This document shows positions 45,870 to 57,462 of a DNA stretch of 64,000 nucleotides, piece after piece (position 1 is the first letter of the stretch; every line of letters begins with the position of its first letter). Location: contig OX377620.1 of NCBI GenBank assembly GCA_947397865.1, forward strand, positions 113,158,153-113,222,152, read 5' to 3'. This stretch comes from Polietes domitor (Eukaryota > Arthropoda > Insecta > Diptera > Muscidae). The notes beneath the pieces are model-generated. The model had not been told where the DNA came from. It worked only from the letters and a program-made list of their open reading frames with translations, and did not search any database. The translations under genes and the position numbers were made by a program.

Positions 45870-46130
45870 CGTTCGTGATATTTTTCAAAAATACACTTTA
45901 CACTGAATTGAATATTCTTATACTTTCTGTATAGCTGGCCAGTGGTACGACTTTTGTTTTCTTTTTCTAAATCTTAAACATTTTATTTTTAATTAATATA
46001 TTTATATTTATATATATTTAATATTTAAAGATGAATATTTGAAAAAATACCATTTTTGATGGTACAAAAACCATAACAAAATTCGATGAAATTTATTCAC
46101 TATAATTTAGTTTGAACTTTTATCTATTTG
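45870..46130. repeat. Repeat W, copy 1
   Basis: It is related to 51,330-51,550: 'tatactttctgtatagctggccagtggtacgac' and 'ctaaatcttaaa...gatgaatatttgaaaaa' occur in the same order. Both copies precede hAT transposase remnants, so W may be the 5' part of that hAT element (inference). Confidence 0.6.
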
Positions 46131-46744
46131 GAAAAAGAAAACTCTTCTCTGATTTTTTTCGATTATTTTCATTTTATATTTTTAAAGTTTATGATTTTAA
46201 TTTTAAGCTACTATTTTTATTTCTTATTATAAATATTTCCTACTATTACTTTTTAGGAGAAATTTTCTAAAGGCATCCCTAATTGATACGTCCATTGATT
46301 CAGTAAAAACAAGTATTGAAAGGCTTAAGCGGGTAAAAAAGCGAAGTCGGAAAGGATTTTTTATACGGGTTCAAATCTTGAACCATTGTGACCCACTCTC
46401 ATAATGTGTGTTTCCGCTTAAAATATAATGTGTTTAGACAAATTATTTAAAAGTATTATGCAAAAGTATGTGTTTGACAAAGAAGTTAAATCGGAATGGC
46501 CATTTGTATGGGGGTATAGTAGAACCAGGAACGATGTAACCCGCTTTCACCATGCATGTTTATATGTACTATATCTAAATCTGAACTGATCTTACCCCCT
46601 TTCACCTCTGGTATTTTTAGTTGGAATATAAGATGTTGTGCCAAATTTAAAGAAAATCAGGATATGTGGTCTCTAGATTGGAAAAAGACAAATCGGTAGC
46701 AACATTTGTATGGGGCTATATCTAAATCTGAACCGATTTCACCG

Positions 46745-47148
46745 ACCGGATGTTGGCGATGAAATCTTGCGCCTTACGTTACTTATGTATTCCTGCAACA
46801 TTCACAGAACCTGAAAGGATGTTCAGAAACACTGGATCCATAGTTTCAGAACGAAGAACTTGCCTGAAACCGAAAAATGTCGACATGCTCCATTTTATCA
46901 AAAACAAATCATTGGGTTACCTAAGACTAACAAATTTTGATATGAAAGTTTTATCAAAATAGTGATCTCTTTGGAACTAAGTCATTAGTTTATTGCAATT
47001 GTTTTGTTTTTTAATTAATTTTAATTTAAATAAAATTTGATTTTTAATTAATAAATACGTTTGACAAAAAAATTAAAAAAATCTACAATTTATCCGATAG
47101 TATCGATAGAAAATATCGAATGGGACGACTATCGATTGTTTTGCAGCT
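46745..47148 (+). mobile_element. hAT 3'-end fragment
   Basis: It carries the transposase C-terminus and ends 'atcgattgttttgcagctcta', whose reverse TAGAGCTGCAAAAC is a typical hAT terminus. The 5' part is missing. The left junction is within a family R body unit. Confidence 0.78.
46750..46962 (+). pseudogene. hAT transposase, C-terminal dimerisation domain fragment
   Basis: The frame has 70 codons. YLCIPATFTEPERMFRNTGS then IVSERRTCLKPKNVDMLHFI is the hAT C-terminal dimerisation region (Dimer_Tnp_hAT): the IPAT-x4-ER-F-x-G core, RRT-LKP and a hydrophobic end. This region lets hAT transposases oligomerise and contains part of the catalytic fold. The upstream BED zinc finger, catalytic Asp residues and the insertion domain are not here. 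The frame ends at a natural-looking stop followed by AT-rich 3' sequence. Its nearest kin in the window are the fragments at 51,593-51,805 and 52,560-52,754, which could be the same family. Confidence 0.87.
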
Positions 47149-47350
47149 CTAATCTGTATGGGTCTAACTCGGTTCCTTTTTGGTGTTACAAACAAATACA
47201 CAAAGGGTATAAAAACAAACAAAAATGATTTACAAGAAACCTGTAAATGTTATATAAAACACACTATTTTTAATTCCGCGCATCATAATCCATTTAGAAA
47301 TGAAGTTTCATTGTATTCTGACAACTCCTTCTAATTTTGTCCAATATGTG

Positions 47351-48900
47351 CTTCGTACTAGTGAATGGTAATCAAGGGCGAGAATCGATTCTCGATTCCC
47401 CGATCAACAATTTTTCAATCCGATTCTTAGAATCGAAGAGTCGGACCCGACGATTCTTAATCGGAATCGATTGAAATGTTGAACCATAGAATAAAATTCG
47501 ATATTTGTGTTTGCATTTAAATCTAAAATATATTCGTAAATATGAAATTAACAGCATATTTTGTATGAGTCTTCTTTTAATTAAAAATAATTCTTCTTTA
47601 TTGTTGTTGTCGAACCATTCGTTCTTAATCTTTCTTCTTCATCGATCTATTTTCTTTGTTTCCGTTTATTTCAGACGAAAAAGTTATATGAATACTGTGT
47701 TTAATCCTCTTTCAGAACGTCGCGACTACCGTACAGCAGGCGGCATCATTTATCAAAACATTTTTAAATGTAAAATACTCATTAAATTTTTTATAAATTA
47801 TTATGAATATGTACATTACTCAAATTGAAAACAATATAAAAATTTAATAGTTATGTTAAAATTCAAACTTGAAAAAGTTATTCATATTTAAATTCACATT
47901 CAAATTTAAAATATTTAAAGCCGAAGTGCACATTAAATTTGTTATTTAAAAAATATTTTAAAATTAAATTTTAATTCCAATTTAAGAAAAACAAAGCTTG
48001 AAAATACTTCGTCTGCTTACTGACCGTGTTTTGATTTTATTCTTTAAAATTTAAACTTTCTAAGAAGAAACTTATCTCCAGCAATCTAGACGTCATATGT
48101 AAATATGAGAAATAAATCCATAACATAATTGAATTTCGATTACATAGAATCAGTAAACATCACTTATGAATATTACATATATTAACTTCTATGAAGACTT
48201 TTATTGTTAAAGACTTATAATGATTTCAAATCACTCAAAAAATTAAGTTTTTAAAAATTTGGTAGAAGGTTTTCAGTTGAAATTAAAGAAAAATATAAAG
48301 TATATGTTTACAACATATTACTTAAAACTTTATGCTTTAAGTAGTAAAGTAATTTAATATAGTTTGACAAATAGCCCGCCTGCTTACAGACTTACTGACA
48401 GTGTTATGATTTTTTAGGTCCGCTTTTGAAGCACCTGGGAATTCGATCAAGTTATGTGCAATATTTCTTTAAAATTTAAACATTCTAAGAAGAAACTTGC
48501 AAACAACTATTTGAAAAAAAATCTAATGATAGATTAGTGAAATGCGATTTTGGAGACGACGGTTGTATAAAAAGTTTTCTCGAAAATCTTGATATTAAAA
48601 TGTAAACGATTTCCATACATTAACGAACTATTGTAGTGTGATATGTTCTTTAATTTTTATAATTATACAATCATGATATTTAAAATGTTTTCTACTTTTA
48701 AATTCCACAGCTTTTTACCACCAAAAGTACAAACTTTTGTGGTGTTTTCTATAAAATTAAATTTCGATTCCGAAGCATCGATAATCGATTCCAGTATAAA
48801 GTTGGACACGTGTAATCGATTCCAAAAGAATAGATTTATGAACCCCCAAAGTCGATTCTCGATTAGAATCGGAATTGATTTACCAGTCACTACTTCGTAC
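47351..48900. mobile_element. hAT-type element with perfect 8-bp TSD
   Basis: The element spans 47,359-48,892 (1,534 bp). The termini are TAGTGAATGGTAATCAA and, reversed, TAGTGACTGGTAAATCAA, with CTTCGTAC on both flanks (47,351-47,358 and 48,893-48,900). Both ends carry subterminal GAATCGATTC-type repeats, where hAT transposases usually bind. An internal direct duplication repeats 'tttaaaatttaaac.ttctaagaagaaactt' at about 48,040 and 48,465. No transposase frame: non-autonomous. Confidence 0.93.
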
Positions 48901-51199
48901 GCATGGTCAACGCATGCGAATGAGTAATATTCTCCGCAGTACAGAACGTATACGTCACCCAGGTACTGAGTAGAGAATTGAGTACTTTCATGAGAAGCAA
49001 TCACACAAATTTTGTGTCTTCTCTCCAATTGCAATGAAATTTTCAAAATAAATTCTTCTCTATGTAGCGAATAAAGCTTTGTCCTATTTTCGAAAAATAA
49101 GAAATTGCAGACACTAGGGTGGATCGAAAATAAAGAATTTTTGTCATAAGGTAACTTTAAAAAAATTGTAACCCTTTTAAGGTATGAGATACAATACATC
49201 TTTTCTAATTTCAAGCAAACTCATTTTAGTTTTCCAGATAATTGTGAAAATATACCTTTGATTTTTGTAAAATAAATTTTATTTATGACTAATAGCGTCA
49301 GTAGGACGCTCCAAAGGTTTCATGATAGTGTTCCTGGTACTTACTCTAAAACAATTACTGTCGAAATTTCAATAAAATATTTATATAAATAACGCTGCCC
49401 AACAACTTAAGACTTTTTGATTGTAGTAGAATAGTGATCTCATAATTCTGAAAGGGCATGTTATAGATAATTGTTGTAGAATAAACGTATAGTCCAGTTG
49501 GTCACTGAGTCAAAGTTTTCATTGCTGTTGGACAGTGTTTAGCAAGTACAGCAATCAAAAACGGTCAATGATGTCAATACAAGAACAATGAAACCACTGT
49601 TCTTGCAACACAGCCTAAGATTGAGGCTTTCAATTTGTGTGTGGTTTGCCTTTATTGAATGTCTTATTAAATGAGATTGTCAATATTTACTTACTAGTTC
49701 TTTCGTAATGTTTAAATGCTCTCTAGGACCACCTGCAACCAAAGTATCGTATGGACGAAGTAATGATAATAGTGCAAATAAATATACATACATACATATA
49801 TACGTGAATATTCATATGTATGTATCAATATAGATCAAAGATTGCATAAACATCTTGACAATCTTAAGTCTTTACATTTGTACCTTTGCATGCTTTATAA
49901 TAATAGCGAGGAGTATGCAACGACCCTATGGTTACCTACATGAATTTATAAACTCATTTCAAGTTCATGCTAGGATATTGGATTGGAGGATAAAGAATTT
50001 AGTGTAGTTGGTACAATTTTGTTAGAGAATGTTTTCTATTAAATAATGTCTAGAATTCGACGATATTGTCTGTGGAATGATCTGTAAGGGGGCTATATGG
50101 GAATATGGAAACCAATTTGGCAGATAGACATTTAAGTTGGTACCTTAAGGCACTATTTGACTCTCCCATTAAAATGAGTGGTCACGTAAACCAATATCTA
50201 CAGTATAAATTGCTTATAACGTCGTTCAAGGAAGCGGCGAGATTCGGTCGTTACCGATTGTCGTTAAAAGCGAAACTATTCTATGGAATATGACATTTTC
50301 GTCTATAACGTTATATATATTTGGAAGTGTATCGGTCAAAGAAGAATACAATTAATCATCGCCACATATTCTTTTCATCCATCATGCGGATACCAGCTGA
50401 AAAATCAACTGAAGAACAAGTATTGTAAATAGTCCCTAATGGTCCATTCTACGTGGCTTTGACATTGCAGAAGTACAATAACCTCCTGTGGTATGAGTTG
50501 ATCAGGTTCGATGTCTCTTCTGTAGCACTAGTCTTAGAAAAGGTATTAAAATTACATATTTTTGTCGGAGGCCACTCAGATATTATTCTTTCCGAATATG
50601 TTAGATTTTTTGGGAGATTACCAAAATTATTATTTGTGCAAATATGCAATACTTCTATTAAATATGCATAATAATTGAGAAGTGAAGTAACATTTTATTT
50701 AATCTTTGGTACCAGTTCGACCTATCGCGGTATAACAATTTTCACCAATTTCCCTTAGGGTTGTTACAAACACTTGTATTAAGTAATAATACCCAGAACG
50801 TGAAAGGGTGTAGGGCACAGCAACGGATTCGCAAACCCAAGAATCTTATGAAATCATAAGAAATAAAAACGCAATTCATCTTTTGATCATTGTTTTCGTG
50901 GTTGCTGCCCTAGTGTTGTTGCTTTATGTTATGTCTCTTTATATCAGCAGCGCAAGCGAGGGGTAAAAATGCCTATTCTTAGGCCTTGCGGTGTTGTCCA
51001 TGTTAATTATCTTTAATATCAAAATGGCGTGCACAACATGAGAAATGTCATTGTAACGACACATTTTTTATAAATTTCTTGGACTGAAGTAATATTTTAA
51101 GCTTGGACTGAAGTAATATTTTATATTTATTTATAAAATTATTTTTTTGTTTTGGCTATATTAAATAATTGATGATTGATTGAAAAAAATTGAATTGAT
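48901..51199. other. No gene recognised
   Basis: Mostly unique AT-rich sequence. A possible decayed family R tail at 50,735-50,815 reads 'tcgcggtataacaattttcacc...gggttgttacaaacac'. A 183-codon minus frame (48,663-49,214) crosses the hAT boundary and is rejected. Confidence 0.5.
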
Positions 51200-51290
51200 T
51201 GATTTTCCTGAGGAATGCAATCCATGGTGGAGGGTATATAAAGTTTGACCCGGTCGAACTTAACGGCGGTTTTACTCTTTTTTTATAACG
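51200..51290 (+). repeat. Tail of another dispersed repeat
   Basis: 'ccatggtggagggtatataaagtttgacccggtcgaacttaacggcg' is like the end of common fly repeats (GGGTATAAAG...CCGGTCGAACTTA). Only the tail is seen. Confidence 0.5.
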
Positions 51291-51329
51291 CGTTAAAGGT
51301 TATTATTTTTCTGGTCAGGAGCCCATACA

Positions 51330-51550
51330 TTTTTTGACGTATTTGTATATCCTGATACTTTCTTAATAGCTGAGGACTGGTGGCAGGGTGTGATTATATC
51401 TAAATCTTAAAAATACTCTATTTAATTAATTTTTATATATTCAAAATTAAAAAAGATGAATATTTGAAAAATGCTCAATTTTTGAAATATTCATCAAAAA
51501 TGCACAATTATTGATTGTCAAAAACAACATCATTAAATTTGTTATCTATA
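51330..51550. repeat. Repeat W, copy 2
   Basis: Counterpart of 45,870-46,130, again just upstream of hAT transposase remains. Confidence 0.6.
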
Positions 51551-51592
51551 AGAAAAATGAAATGGACAAATTAAAGTAAAACTAAGGTTAAT

Positions 51593-51805
51593 GTGGTATT
51601 CATTTATAAATGCAATTTTAAAGAGATGTACCGGCAAAGGAGCTATTATAGATCAAGCGACTCGATGGGGAAGTACGTACTGTTAATTGAAATAAAAAGT
51701 TATTTAAACGATTTGGACAATAATATCCTCGCATTAGCAGAAAAATATTGGGATGAAGCCATTGTTGTCGAAAAGGTTTTACAGGCTCCTTATATTGTAT
51801 ATTAA
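51593..51805 (+). pseudogene. hAT transposase fragment, frameshifted
   Basis: In one frame 51,640-51,678 reads IIDQATRWGSTYC, which fits the hAT core motif D-x-x-TRW-x-STY. The next frame continues LLIEIKSYLNDLDNNILALA and then EKYWDEAIVVEKVLQAP, like the segment after that motif (W-E-x-x-x-L-V-E-V-L-x-P). So a frameshift splits the core. The apparent N-terminus is chance. The match ends at about 51,798, where a reverse copy of repeat Z begins, so Z appears to have landed in the transposase. Confidence 0.65.
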
Positions 51806-52030
51806 AGAGGCGTTGTTGAAAGTCGCTGCGAAGCCACCTGAACGAAACCTTTGACAGGGTGGAAATCATGATAGTGATAGTCTGCAGCCAAGTAATAAAT
51901 GTCACCATGCCATTTGTAAATATATTGAAACGTTCTACTAAATATAGATGCAAAAGGGTCTTGAGCCAGGACAATATCCCAGTTCAAATCAAATAGTAAC
52001 CAAAAAATGTCAAAGCGAGAAAGTGACACC
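51798..52030 (-). repeat. Repeat Z, reverse copy with longest frame
   Basis: On the minus strand it runs 'tttgatttgaactgggatattgtcctggctcaagaccc' to 'cgcagcgactttcaacaacgcctc'. A 75-codon frame (51,802-52,029) includes FDLNWDIVLAQDPF and YIYKWHGDIYYLAADYH. I do not recognise the family. The other copies are frameshifted relative to it. Confidence 0.7.
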
Positions 52031-52149
52031 AGGTGGTTTCTACAGGGAATGGAAGGAACTAATGTTTAAATTGGAGAATACATACAACCGTAATTAATAA
52101 ATAATTTACATTGTATGTAAATATCTTTTAAAAAGTTTTACATACGTAG

Positions 52150-52485
52150 AATATAATTTCTGAATTGATAACTTCTGAATTACAAATGAAAAGTTCTGAA
52201 TTTCAAATAACAAGTTCTGATTTTGAATTAACGAGTTCTGAATTTTAAATGGAATTTCTGAATTTCAATTGATGAGTTCTGAATTCCAAATGGAATTTCT
52301 GAATATCAAGTGATGGTTTCTGAATTTGAAATAGAATTTCGGAATATCAAGTGATGAGTTCAGAATTTCAAATGGAATTTCTGAATATCAAGTGATGAGT
52401 TCTGAATTTCAAATGGCATTTCTGAATTTCAATTGATGAGTCCTGAATTACAATTGATCTTTTCTGAATTACACTTGGAAATGGT
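52150..52485. repeat. Minisatellite, 41-bp period
   Basis: About eight units of 'gatgagttctgaatttcaaatggaatttctgaatatcaagt'. Unit starts at 52,271, 52,312, 52,353, 52,394 and 52,435 are each exactly 41 bp apart. Each unit is itself two similar TTCTGAAT half-units. It lies between hAT transposase pieces. Confidence 0.9.
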
Positions 52486-52559
52486 GTAGAAGAGAGACGG
52501 AAATAATGAAGAATTCTATTCTATTGGCGGGAACCCTTTAAATAAAATTTTATTAAATA

Positions 52560-52754
52560 GTGGAATGGCAAGGATTATATGAACTGACAGAAAGAATGAA
52601 AAGAAGTTGTATTCCAGATGGTTCTTATTTGTGCGATACATCTCACGAATCAACTCTTTCTGACGACTTCGAAAAGTATTTGGATAGTTTGGAGCAAAAT
52701 AAGGCTAAAAGTTTAAGAACTGATTCCGTTGAAATACAAAAACAAAACTTTTAG
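52560..52754 (+). pseudogene. Possible hAT transposase fragment, later region
   Basis: The frame has 64 codons. SLSDDFEKYLDSLEQ-type acidic helical sequence resembles the linker before the hAT dimerisation domain, and its position after the fragment at 51,593-51,805 supports that. On its own the sequence is not diagnostic. No dimerisation core follows. Confidence 0.4.
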
Positions 52755-52939
52755 CGGTAATTGGATGAAATAAAAATTTTGACAGAAAATACAAAAAGGA
52801 TTGGGTATTACCCGAAAATTATTCGTGATGTGATACTTTTAGATACTTTACTTTTTGTCTGTTTTATAAAATAAAATGGTTTTTCTTTAAAAATAGACAT
52901 TATTATGATTATTGACAAAAATACACCACTAAATATTAT

Positions 52940-53080
52940 TGATTGAACATCCGGAGTAGGAGTCGAAACATTTTCAAATGCTGGAGTCGGAGTCGAGCAA
53001 TTTTGCATCGACTCCACGGTCCTGCTGGATGCAACCACAACCTTAGCTAGCCTTGTGACCCCAAAACAGGCGTTGGGGCA
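52940..53080. repeat. GGAGTCGGAGTCGA-type repeat, possible transposon end
   Basis: 'ggagtaggagtcgaaac', 'ggagtcggagtcgagc' and 'gactccac' words in both directions are typical subterminal repeats of insect hAT elements. No partner end was found. Confidence 0.45.
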
Positions 53081-54258
53081 AAATATATATATATATACAT
53101 ATTCTATGAAATATAATATTAAGACCATCTGAAACGGGCTTTATCGATAGGATCTACTGATATTTTAGTAGTAAAATGTCTCGCTATATCGGTAAGAAGC
53201 CCTCCTATGCGAAGGCCTAGCAAATTACGCCATTGCTGCTGTTACATACCCATCGTTTGTATGTATCTTTACATGTACAATGTATATACATACATACATA
53301 CATACGTATGCACTGCTGTTTATGCCACACCACAATATGATGATGGTCAAATTTGATTAGCTTCGCCTTTGACGCTATCATTCATGCTGTCAGCTAAAGG
53401 CTGCAATTTCAAAATTCGTTGCACATATAAAAGCATAAAAGACAACAACAACATAAGCCATTCGATGCCGACATGGAGTGCCACACGTACCGACAATATT
53501 CACACACACACATTATGATTGCCATCGTCATCAACATCATAATGATCACAGCAATGAAAGGCAATTCAATGATCATCAACAACATGGGTTGGTTGGTTGA
53601 GTGGTGGTTGGTCCCGTAGTTGGTCGGTCGGTTGGTCGATCGGCTGGTCGGCGCTGCTTGAGCTGGACTTTTTGCCGCACAATAACGCCTTAATGTGTGT
53701 AAGTAGTGATAGAGATCTTCTTGATAGCCATTCGTAATATAAGGAACACCATCGCCATCACCATTGCCGCCGCCACCACCACTGCTAACACCGCAGCAAC
53801 AACAAGAATAACAACAACATCGGTGCTACTCCTTTGTATGCATTAAATGATTTGTATGATCATATCCCCCAAAGCAACAACACACAACTCGCACATCGCT
53901 GCATTGCCCGTTTGTCCGTCCGCATGGCGAGGGAACGGAAAAAGCTTGGAGCGTTTAATTCTTTTTTTTGCTATTGTTGTTGTTCATTTTCTCAAATGTT
54001 GGCGTAGACAATTGGCGTGGAAGGTGTTTAAATAAAAATAGAAATTTCTTATCTGCTGGCCAGTGGAGTAGTTGTTAGGGTGGGGGACTTTAGAGGAGAA
54101 GAAGGTGGATAGTTTGTAGCAACCTGAGGAATATTTGTGGCAAAGTAATATTATTGGGGACATTGGCAATAGACCGCGATTAAACAGGAGTCTTTGATAT
54201 TCTACAGATTTGTCCAGTCATGTTGGTATAAAACGTCAAGATTGATTAGACTTAGTTG
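53081..54258. other. Unique-looking sequence with simple repeats
   Basis: It contains (CATA)n at 53,284-53,310, 'gttggttggt' runs at 53,585-53,650 and 'caccatcgccatcaccattgccgccgcc' with CAA/CAG tracts at 53,750-53,830. No gene recognised. Confidence 0.45.
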
Positions 54259-54600
54259 ACACGATCAACGGATATCAAATGCTACGCAACCCAATAGGGT
54301 GTATAGTGGATAATATTGAACTCCTAAGAAATATATGATACCCTACATCATACCCTGAGAAATATATGATACCCTACACGATCAACGGATATCAAATGCT
54401 ACGCAACCCAATAGGGTGTATAGTGGATAATATTGAACTCCTAAGAAATATATGATACCCTACATCATACCCTGAGAAATATATGATACCCTACACGATC
54501 AACGGATATCAAATGCTATGTCAGCCGCAACCCAATAGTGGATAATATTGAACTGCTGAGAAATATATGAAACCCTACATCACTCCCTGCGTATATACCT
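54259..54600. repeat. Tandem repeat, 117-bp period, about 2.8 copies
   Basis: 'acgatcaacggatatcaaatgct' starts at 54,261, 54,378 and 54,495, exactly 117 bp apart. Copies 1 and 2 are nearly identical; copy 3 has a small insertion and several changes. Each unit itself contains 'aaatatatgataccctaca' twice. Confidence 0.92.
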
Positions 54601-54719
54601 AGCTTTAATTACTATGGATCGACTTTATGTAGTTCATATAAATTATATTTATATAGATTATAAAAATAATCTTTAGTCAAATTCAAGGAATATGGTAAAA
54701 TTGATGAAAATCTTTTGTA

Positions 54720-55651
54720 AAGGGTGATTTTTTAAGAGCTTGATAACTTTTTTTTTAAAAAAAACGCATAAAATTTGCAGAATCTCATCGGTTCTTTATT
54801 TGAAACGTTAGATTGGTCCATGACATTTACTTTTTGAAGATTATTTCATTTAAATGTTGAACGCGGCTGCGTCTTAGATGGTCCATTCGGAAAGTCCAAT
54901 TTTGGGCAACTTTTTCGAGCATTTCGGCCGGAATAGCCCGAATTTCTTTGGAAATGTTGTCTTCCAAAGCTGGAATAGTTGCTGGCTTATTTCTGTAGAC
55001 TTTAGACTTGACGTAGCCCCACAAAAAATAGTCTAAAGGCGTCAAATCGCATGATCTTGGTGGCCAACTTACCGGTCCATTTCTTGAGATGAATTGTTCT
55101 CCGAAGTTTTCCCTCAAAATGGCCATAGAATCGCGAGCTGTGTGGCATGTAGCGCCATCTTGTTGAAACCACATGTCAACCAAGTTCAGTTCTTCCATTT
55201 TTGGCAACAAAAAGTTTGTTAGCATCGAACGATAGCGATCGCCATTCACCGTAACGTTGCGTCCAACAGCATCTTTGAAAAAATACGGTCCAATGATTCC
55301 ACCAGCGTACAAACCACACCAAACAGTGCATTTTTCGGGATGCATGGGCAGTTCTTGAACGGCTTCTGGTTGCTCTTCACTCCAAATGCGGCAATTTTGT
55401 TTATTTACGTAGCCATTCAACCAGAAATGAGCCTCATCGCTGAACAAAATTTGTCGATAAAAAATTTCGAACCGAACACTGATTTTGGTAATAAAATTCA
55501 ATGATTTGCAAGCGTTGCTCGTTAGTAAGTCTATTCATGATGAAATGTCAAAGCATACTGAGCATCTTTCTCTTTGACACCATGTCTGAAATCCCACGTG
55601 ATCTGTCAAATACTAATGCATGAAAATCCTAACCTCAAAAAAATCACTCTT
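54720..55651 (-). mobile_element. Mariner-like DD41D element, N-terminus deleted (M6)
   Basis: This 932-bp copy is flanked by TA (54,718-54,719 and 55,652-55,653). The termini are as in M2. It is the same deletion type as M2 with a different junction. Confidence 0.88.
54827..55501 (-). pseudogene. DD41D mariner transposase, catalytic core in M6
   Basis: The frame has 224 codons. The catalytic residues are D22 (LFSDEAHF), D115 (WFQQDGATCH) and D157 (LTPLDYF), with 41 residues between the last two. Compared with the 11,857-12,534 copy, the last 115 residues are nearly identical while residues 30-110 differ at many positions (EEQPEAVQ against EYQPEALQ, KDAVGRNVTV against KDDANRNVTV). This points to two source lineages or recombination between copies. 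The N-terminal HTH domain is lost: the first residues MNFITKISVRFEIFYRQI are junction sequence. It is not a full enzyme. Confidence 0.88.
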
Positions 55652-55653
55652 TA

Positions 55654-56339
55654 TTATGTTACTCATACATGTGATGGGCCCAAATACAAACAAAATCTCT
55701 TTGTAGCTGTGTCTAGTGAAAAAATACAACAATTATTTTCATCAATATTGGCTGTAATAAGTTAATCAAGATTGTTATCAAAAAATCGGAAGACGCGTAT
55801 GAGCGGTGATAATTTGCGTAGTGGTAATATGAAGGATTTTATGAAAATTGGTTGGACAATTGTATTTGAAAACATTGACACATATGATACATACATATGG
55901 GCATCTCGCTGTGGCCCGGACGCGACATTCGCACGGCTTAAACTACGCCAAAAACATGAAAGAAACTGAAAAAGTCGATCAGTCTTTTTAGTGTTCTATA
56001 GCGCTTAAAGAATGCTACATAAACAAAGTTCAGCGATTTTTTGAGAACTTTGTTTTTCCATATATACATGAAAATGAAGGTGAGAGCATATATATTGTTC
56101 GTAGATTTATGAAATATGAGAATTATCTCTTTGTTTAATAATGTACAGCAGAAATACGGACGGGACAAAAATTTCCACTCGAAGTAAAAAAATTTAGTAA
56201 TTTTCGTTATAGTACTTCAACTTTTAATAAAAATAAAAGAGAACAAGTTAACTTCAAGTTTCATAATAAAAAAGTTGTCGAAATAAGGAAAAAATAAAGT
56301 TAAAAGCTATTAGTGTGGTCTGATTTCATTTTTTGGTAG
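55654..56339. other. Nothing recognised
   Basis: Short frames at 55,574-55,765 and 55,772-55,969 (+) are not recognised. The first runs across the mariner end, so it is chance. Confidence 0.5.
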
Positions 56340-57220
56340 ACCTTTTTTGGGAGATGCCCATATATATTTCGACAGGTATTCCAAGAGTAAATAACATGAT
56401 CTGGAAAAATTGATCAAAATCCGATAACAAATTCAGATTTTACATCGGTAATATAATAAATCGAATGGACATTTGTAGGGTGACTATCACAACACTTGGG
56501 GCCTGCACCAAATACATGGGCTTATATAGTTCTCATTCACGGTAGTTATTCCTAGATGAAATACATCATGATCTGCAAAATTTGATCAAGATCCGATGTA
56601 AGATGTAGGTTCAGTAGCGAATGGGATTATAGCGAAAATGGGGATTATACCAAGCTGTTTCTAGTTGAAATATACATGATCTGCCAAATTTGAACTTCTG
56701 TTATAAACTATAATGTAAACTAGGTATTCTTATTTGATGATCTGCACAATATTATTAAGATCCAATGTAATATAGCTGAGAGAAATAATAACAATTGGAG
56801 CCCATTAGTAAGGACGCTACATTAAAAAGTGGTAGTAGGAATTGTTAGTTGAAATATAAAATGTGGGTTTTAGATCAATAATAGTGTAAACTGGGGGCCC
56901 AGTTGTACGGGGGCTATACCAAAACATGGGCCCATACAGTTGACTTTCCTACTAGGTGTTTCTATAGTTTAAATATTTACAACATGGTGTGTGAAATCCG
57001 ATGTAAAATGTGCATTTTGGAACAATAATAGTGTAAATCGGAGGTATATTTGTATGGGAACTATATCGAAACATGGACGCATGTAACCCACTTTCATGCT
57101 ATCTGTCTCTAGTTTGAATATAACTTAATCCTGAAAATTGTATTAAGGTTGGAGGAATATTTGTATGGAGGCTATACCTGAATCTGAACCGATTTTCTCC
57201 AAATTCAAGACCGTTGGGCT
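56340..57220 (+). repeat. Decayed family R-like tandem units
   Basis: Eight or so units have the family R rhythm ('catttgta..g.g.gctat', 'gtttctagttgaaatat', 'tgcaaaatttgatcaagatccgatgtaa') but a different consensus. The last unit ends 'gctatacctgaatctgaaccgattttctcc', which is plain family R. No head or tail. Confidence 0.65.
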
Positions 57221-57462
57221 AAAAAAGCAACTTTTGGAAAATTTCATGAATTCATGAATTTCGGGTAGCCAGGTTAATTTCCAGTTCCCGTCAGTGTGTT
57301 TGGAGCCGTCTGTATAAAACTTGAGATAACGACTTCTATCAGGATTTTAGCCATCCAGTCATCCCTAGCTGGGACGTGTATGATATAGATATTGTCAAAC
57401 AGAGTCGCCGGCATGATGTAGTCCAACCTATATGTCAGCGATGACCATTGACGTGCAACACA

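Larger units (their letters stand above)
46308..47215 (+). repeat. Family R, copy R6, interrupted
   Basis: The head is 'aacaagtattgaaaggctta', followed by body units to 46,744 ('ctaaatctgaaccgatttcac'). The tail is 47,149-47,215 ('gggtctaactcggttccttttt...gggtataaaa'). A hAT 3' fragment lies between. Confidence 0.75.

Noticed and set aside
48663..49214. 183-codon open frame on the minus strand, one of the longest in the window
   Set aside because: It runs from unique DNA across the 8-bp duplication into the hAT element ending at 48,892, has no motif and is AT-driven. A real gene would not respect neither boundary by chance.
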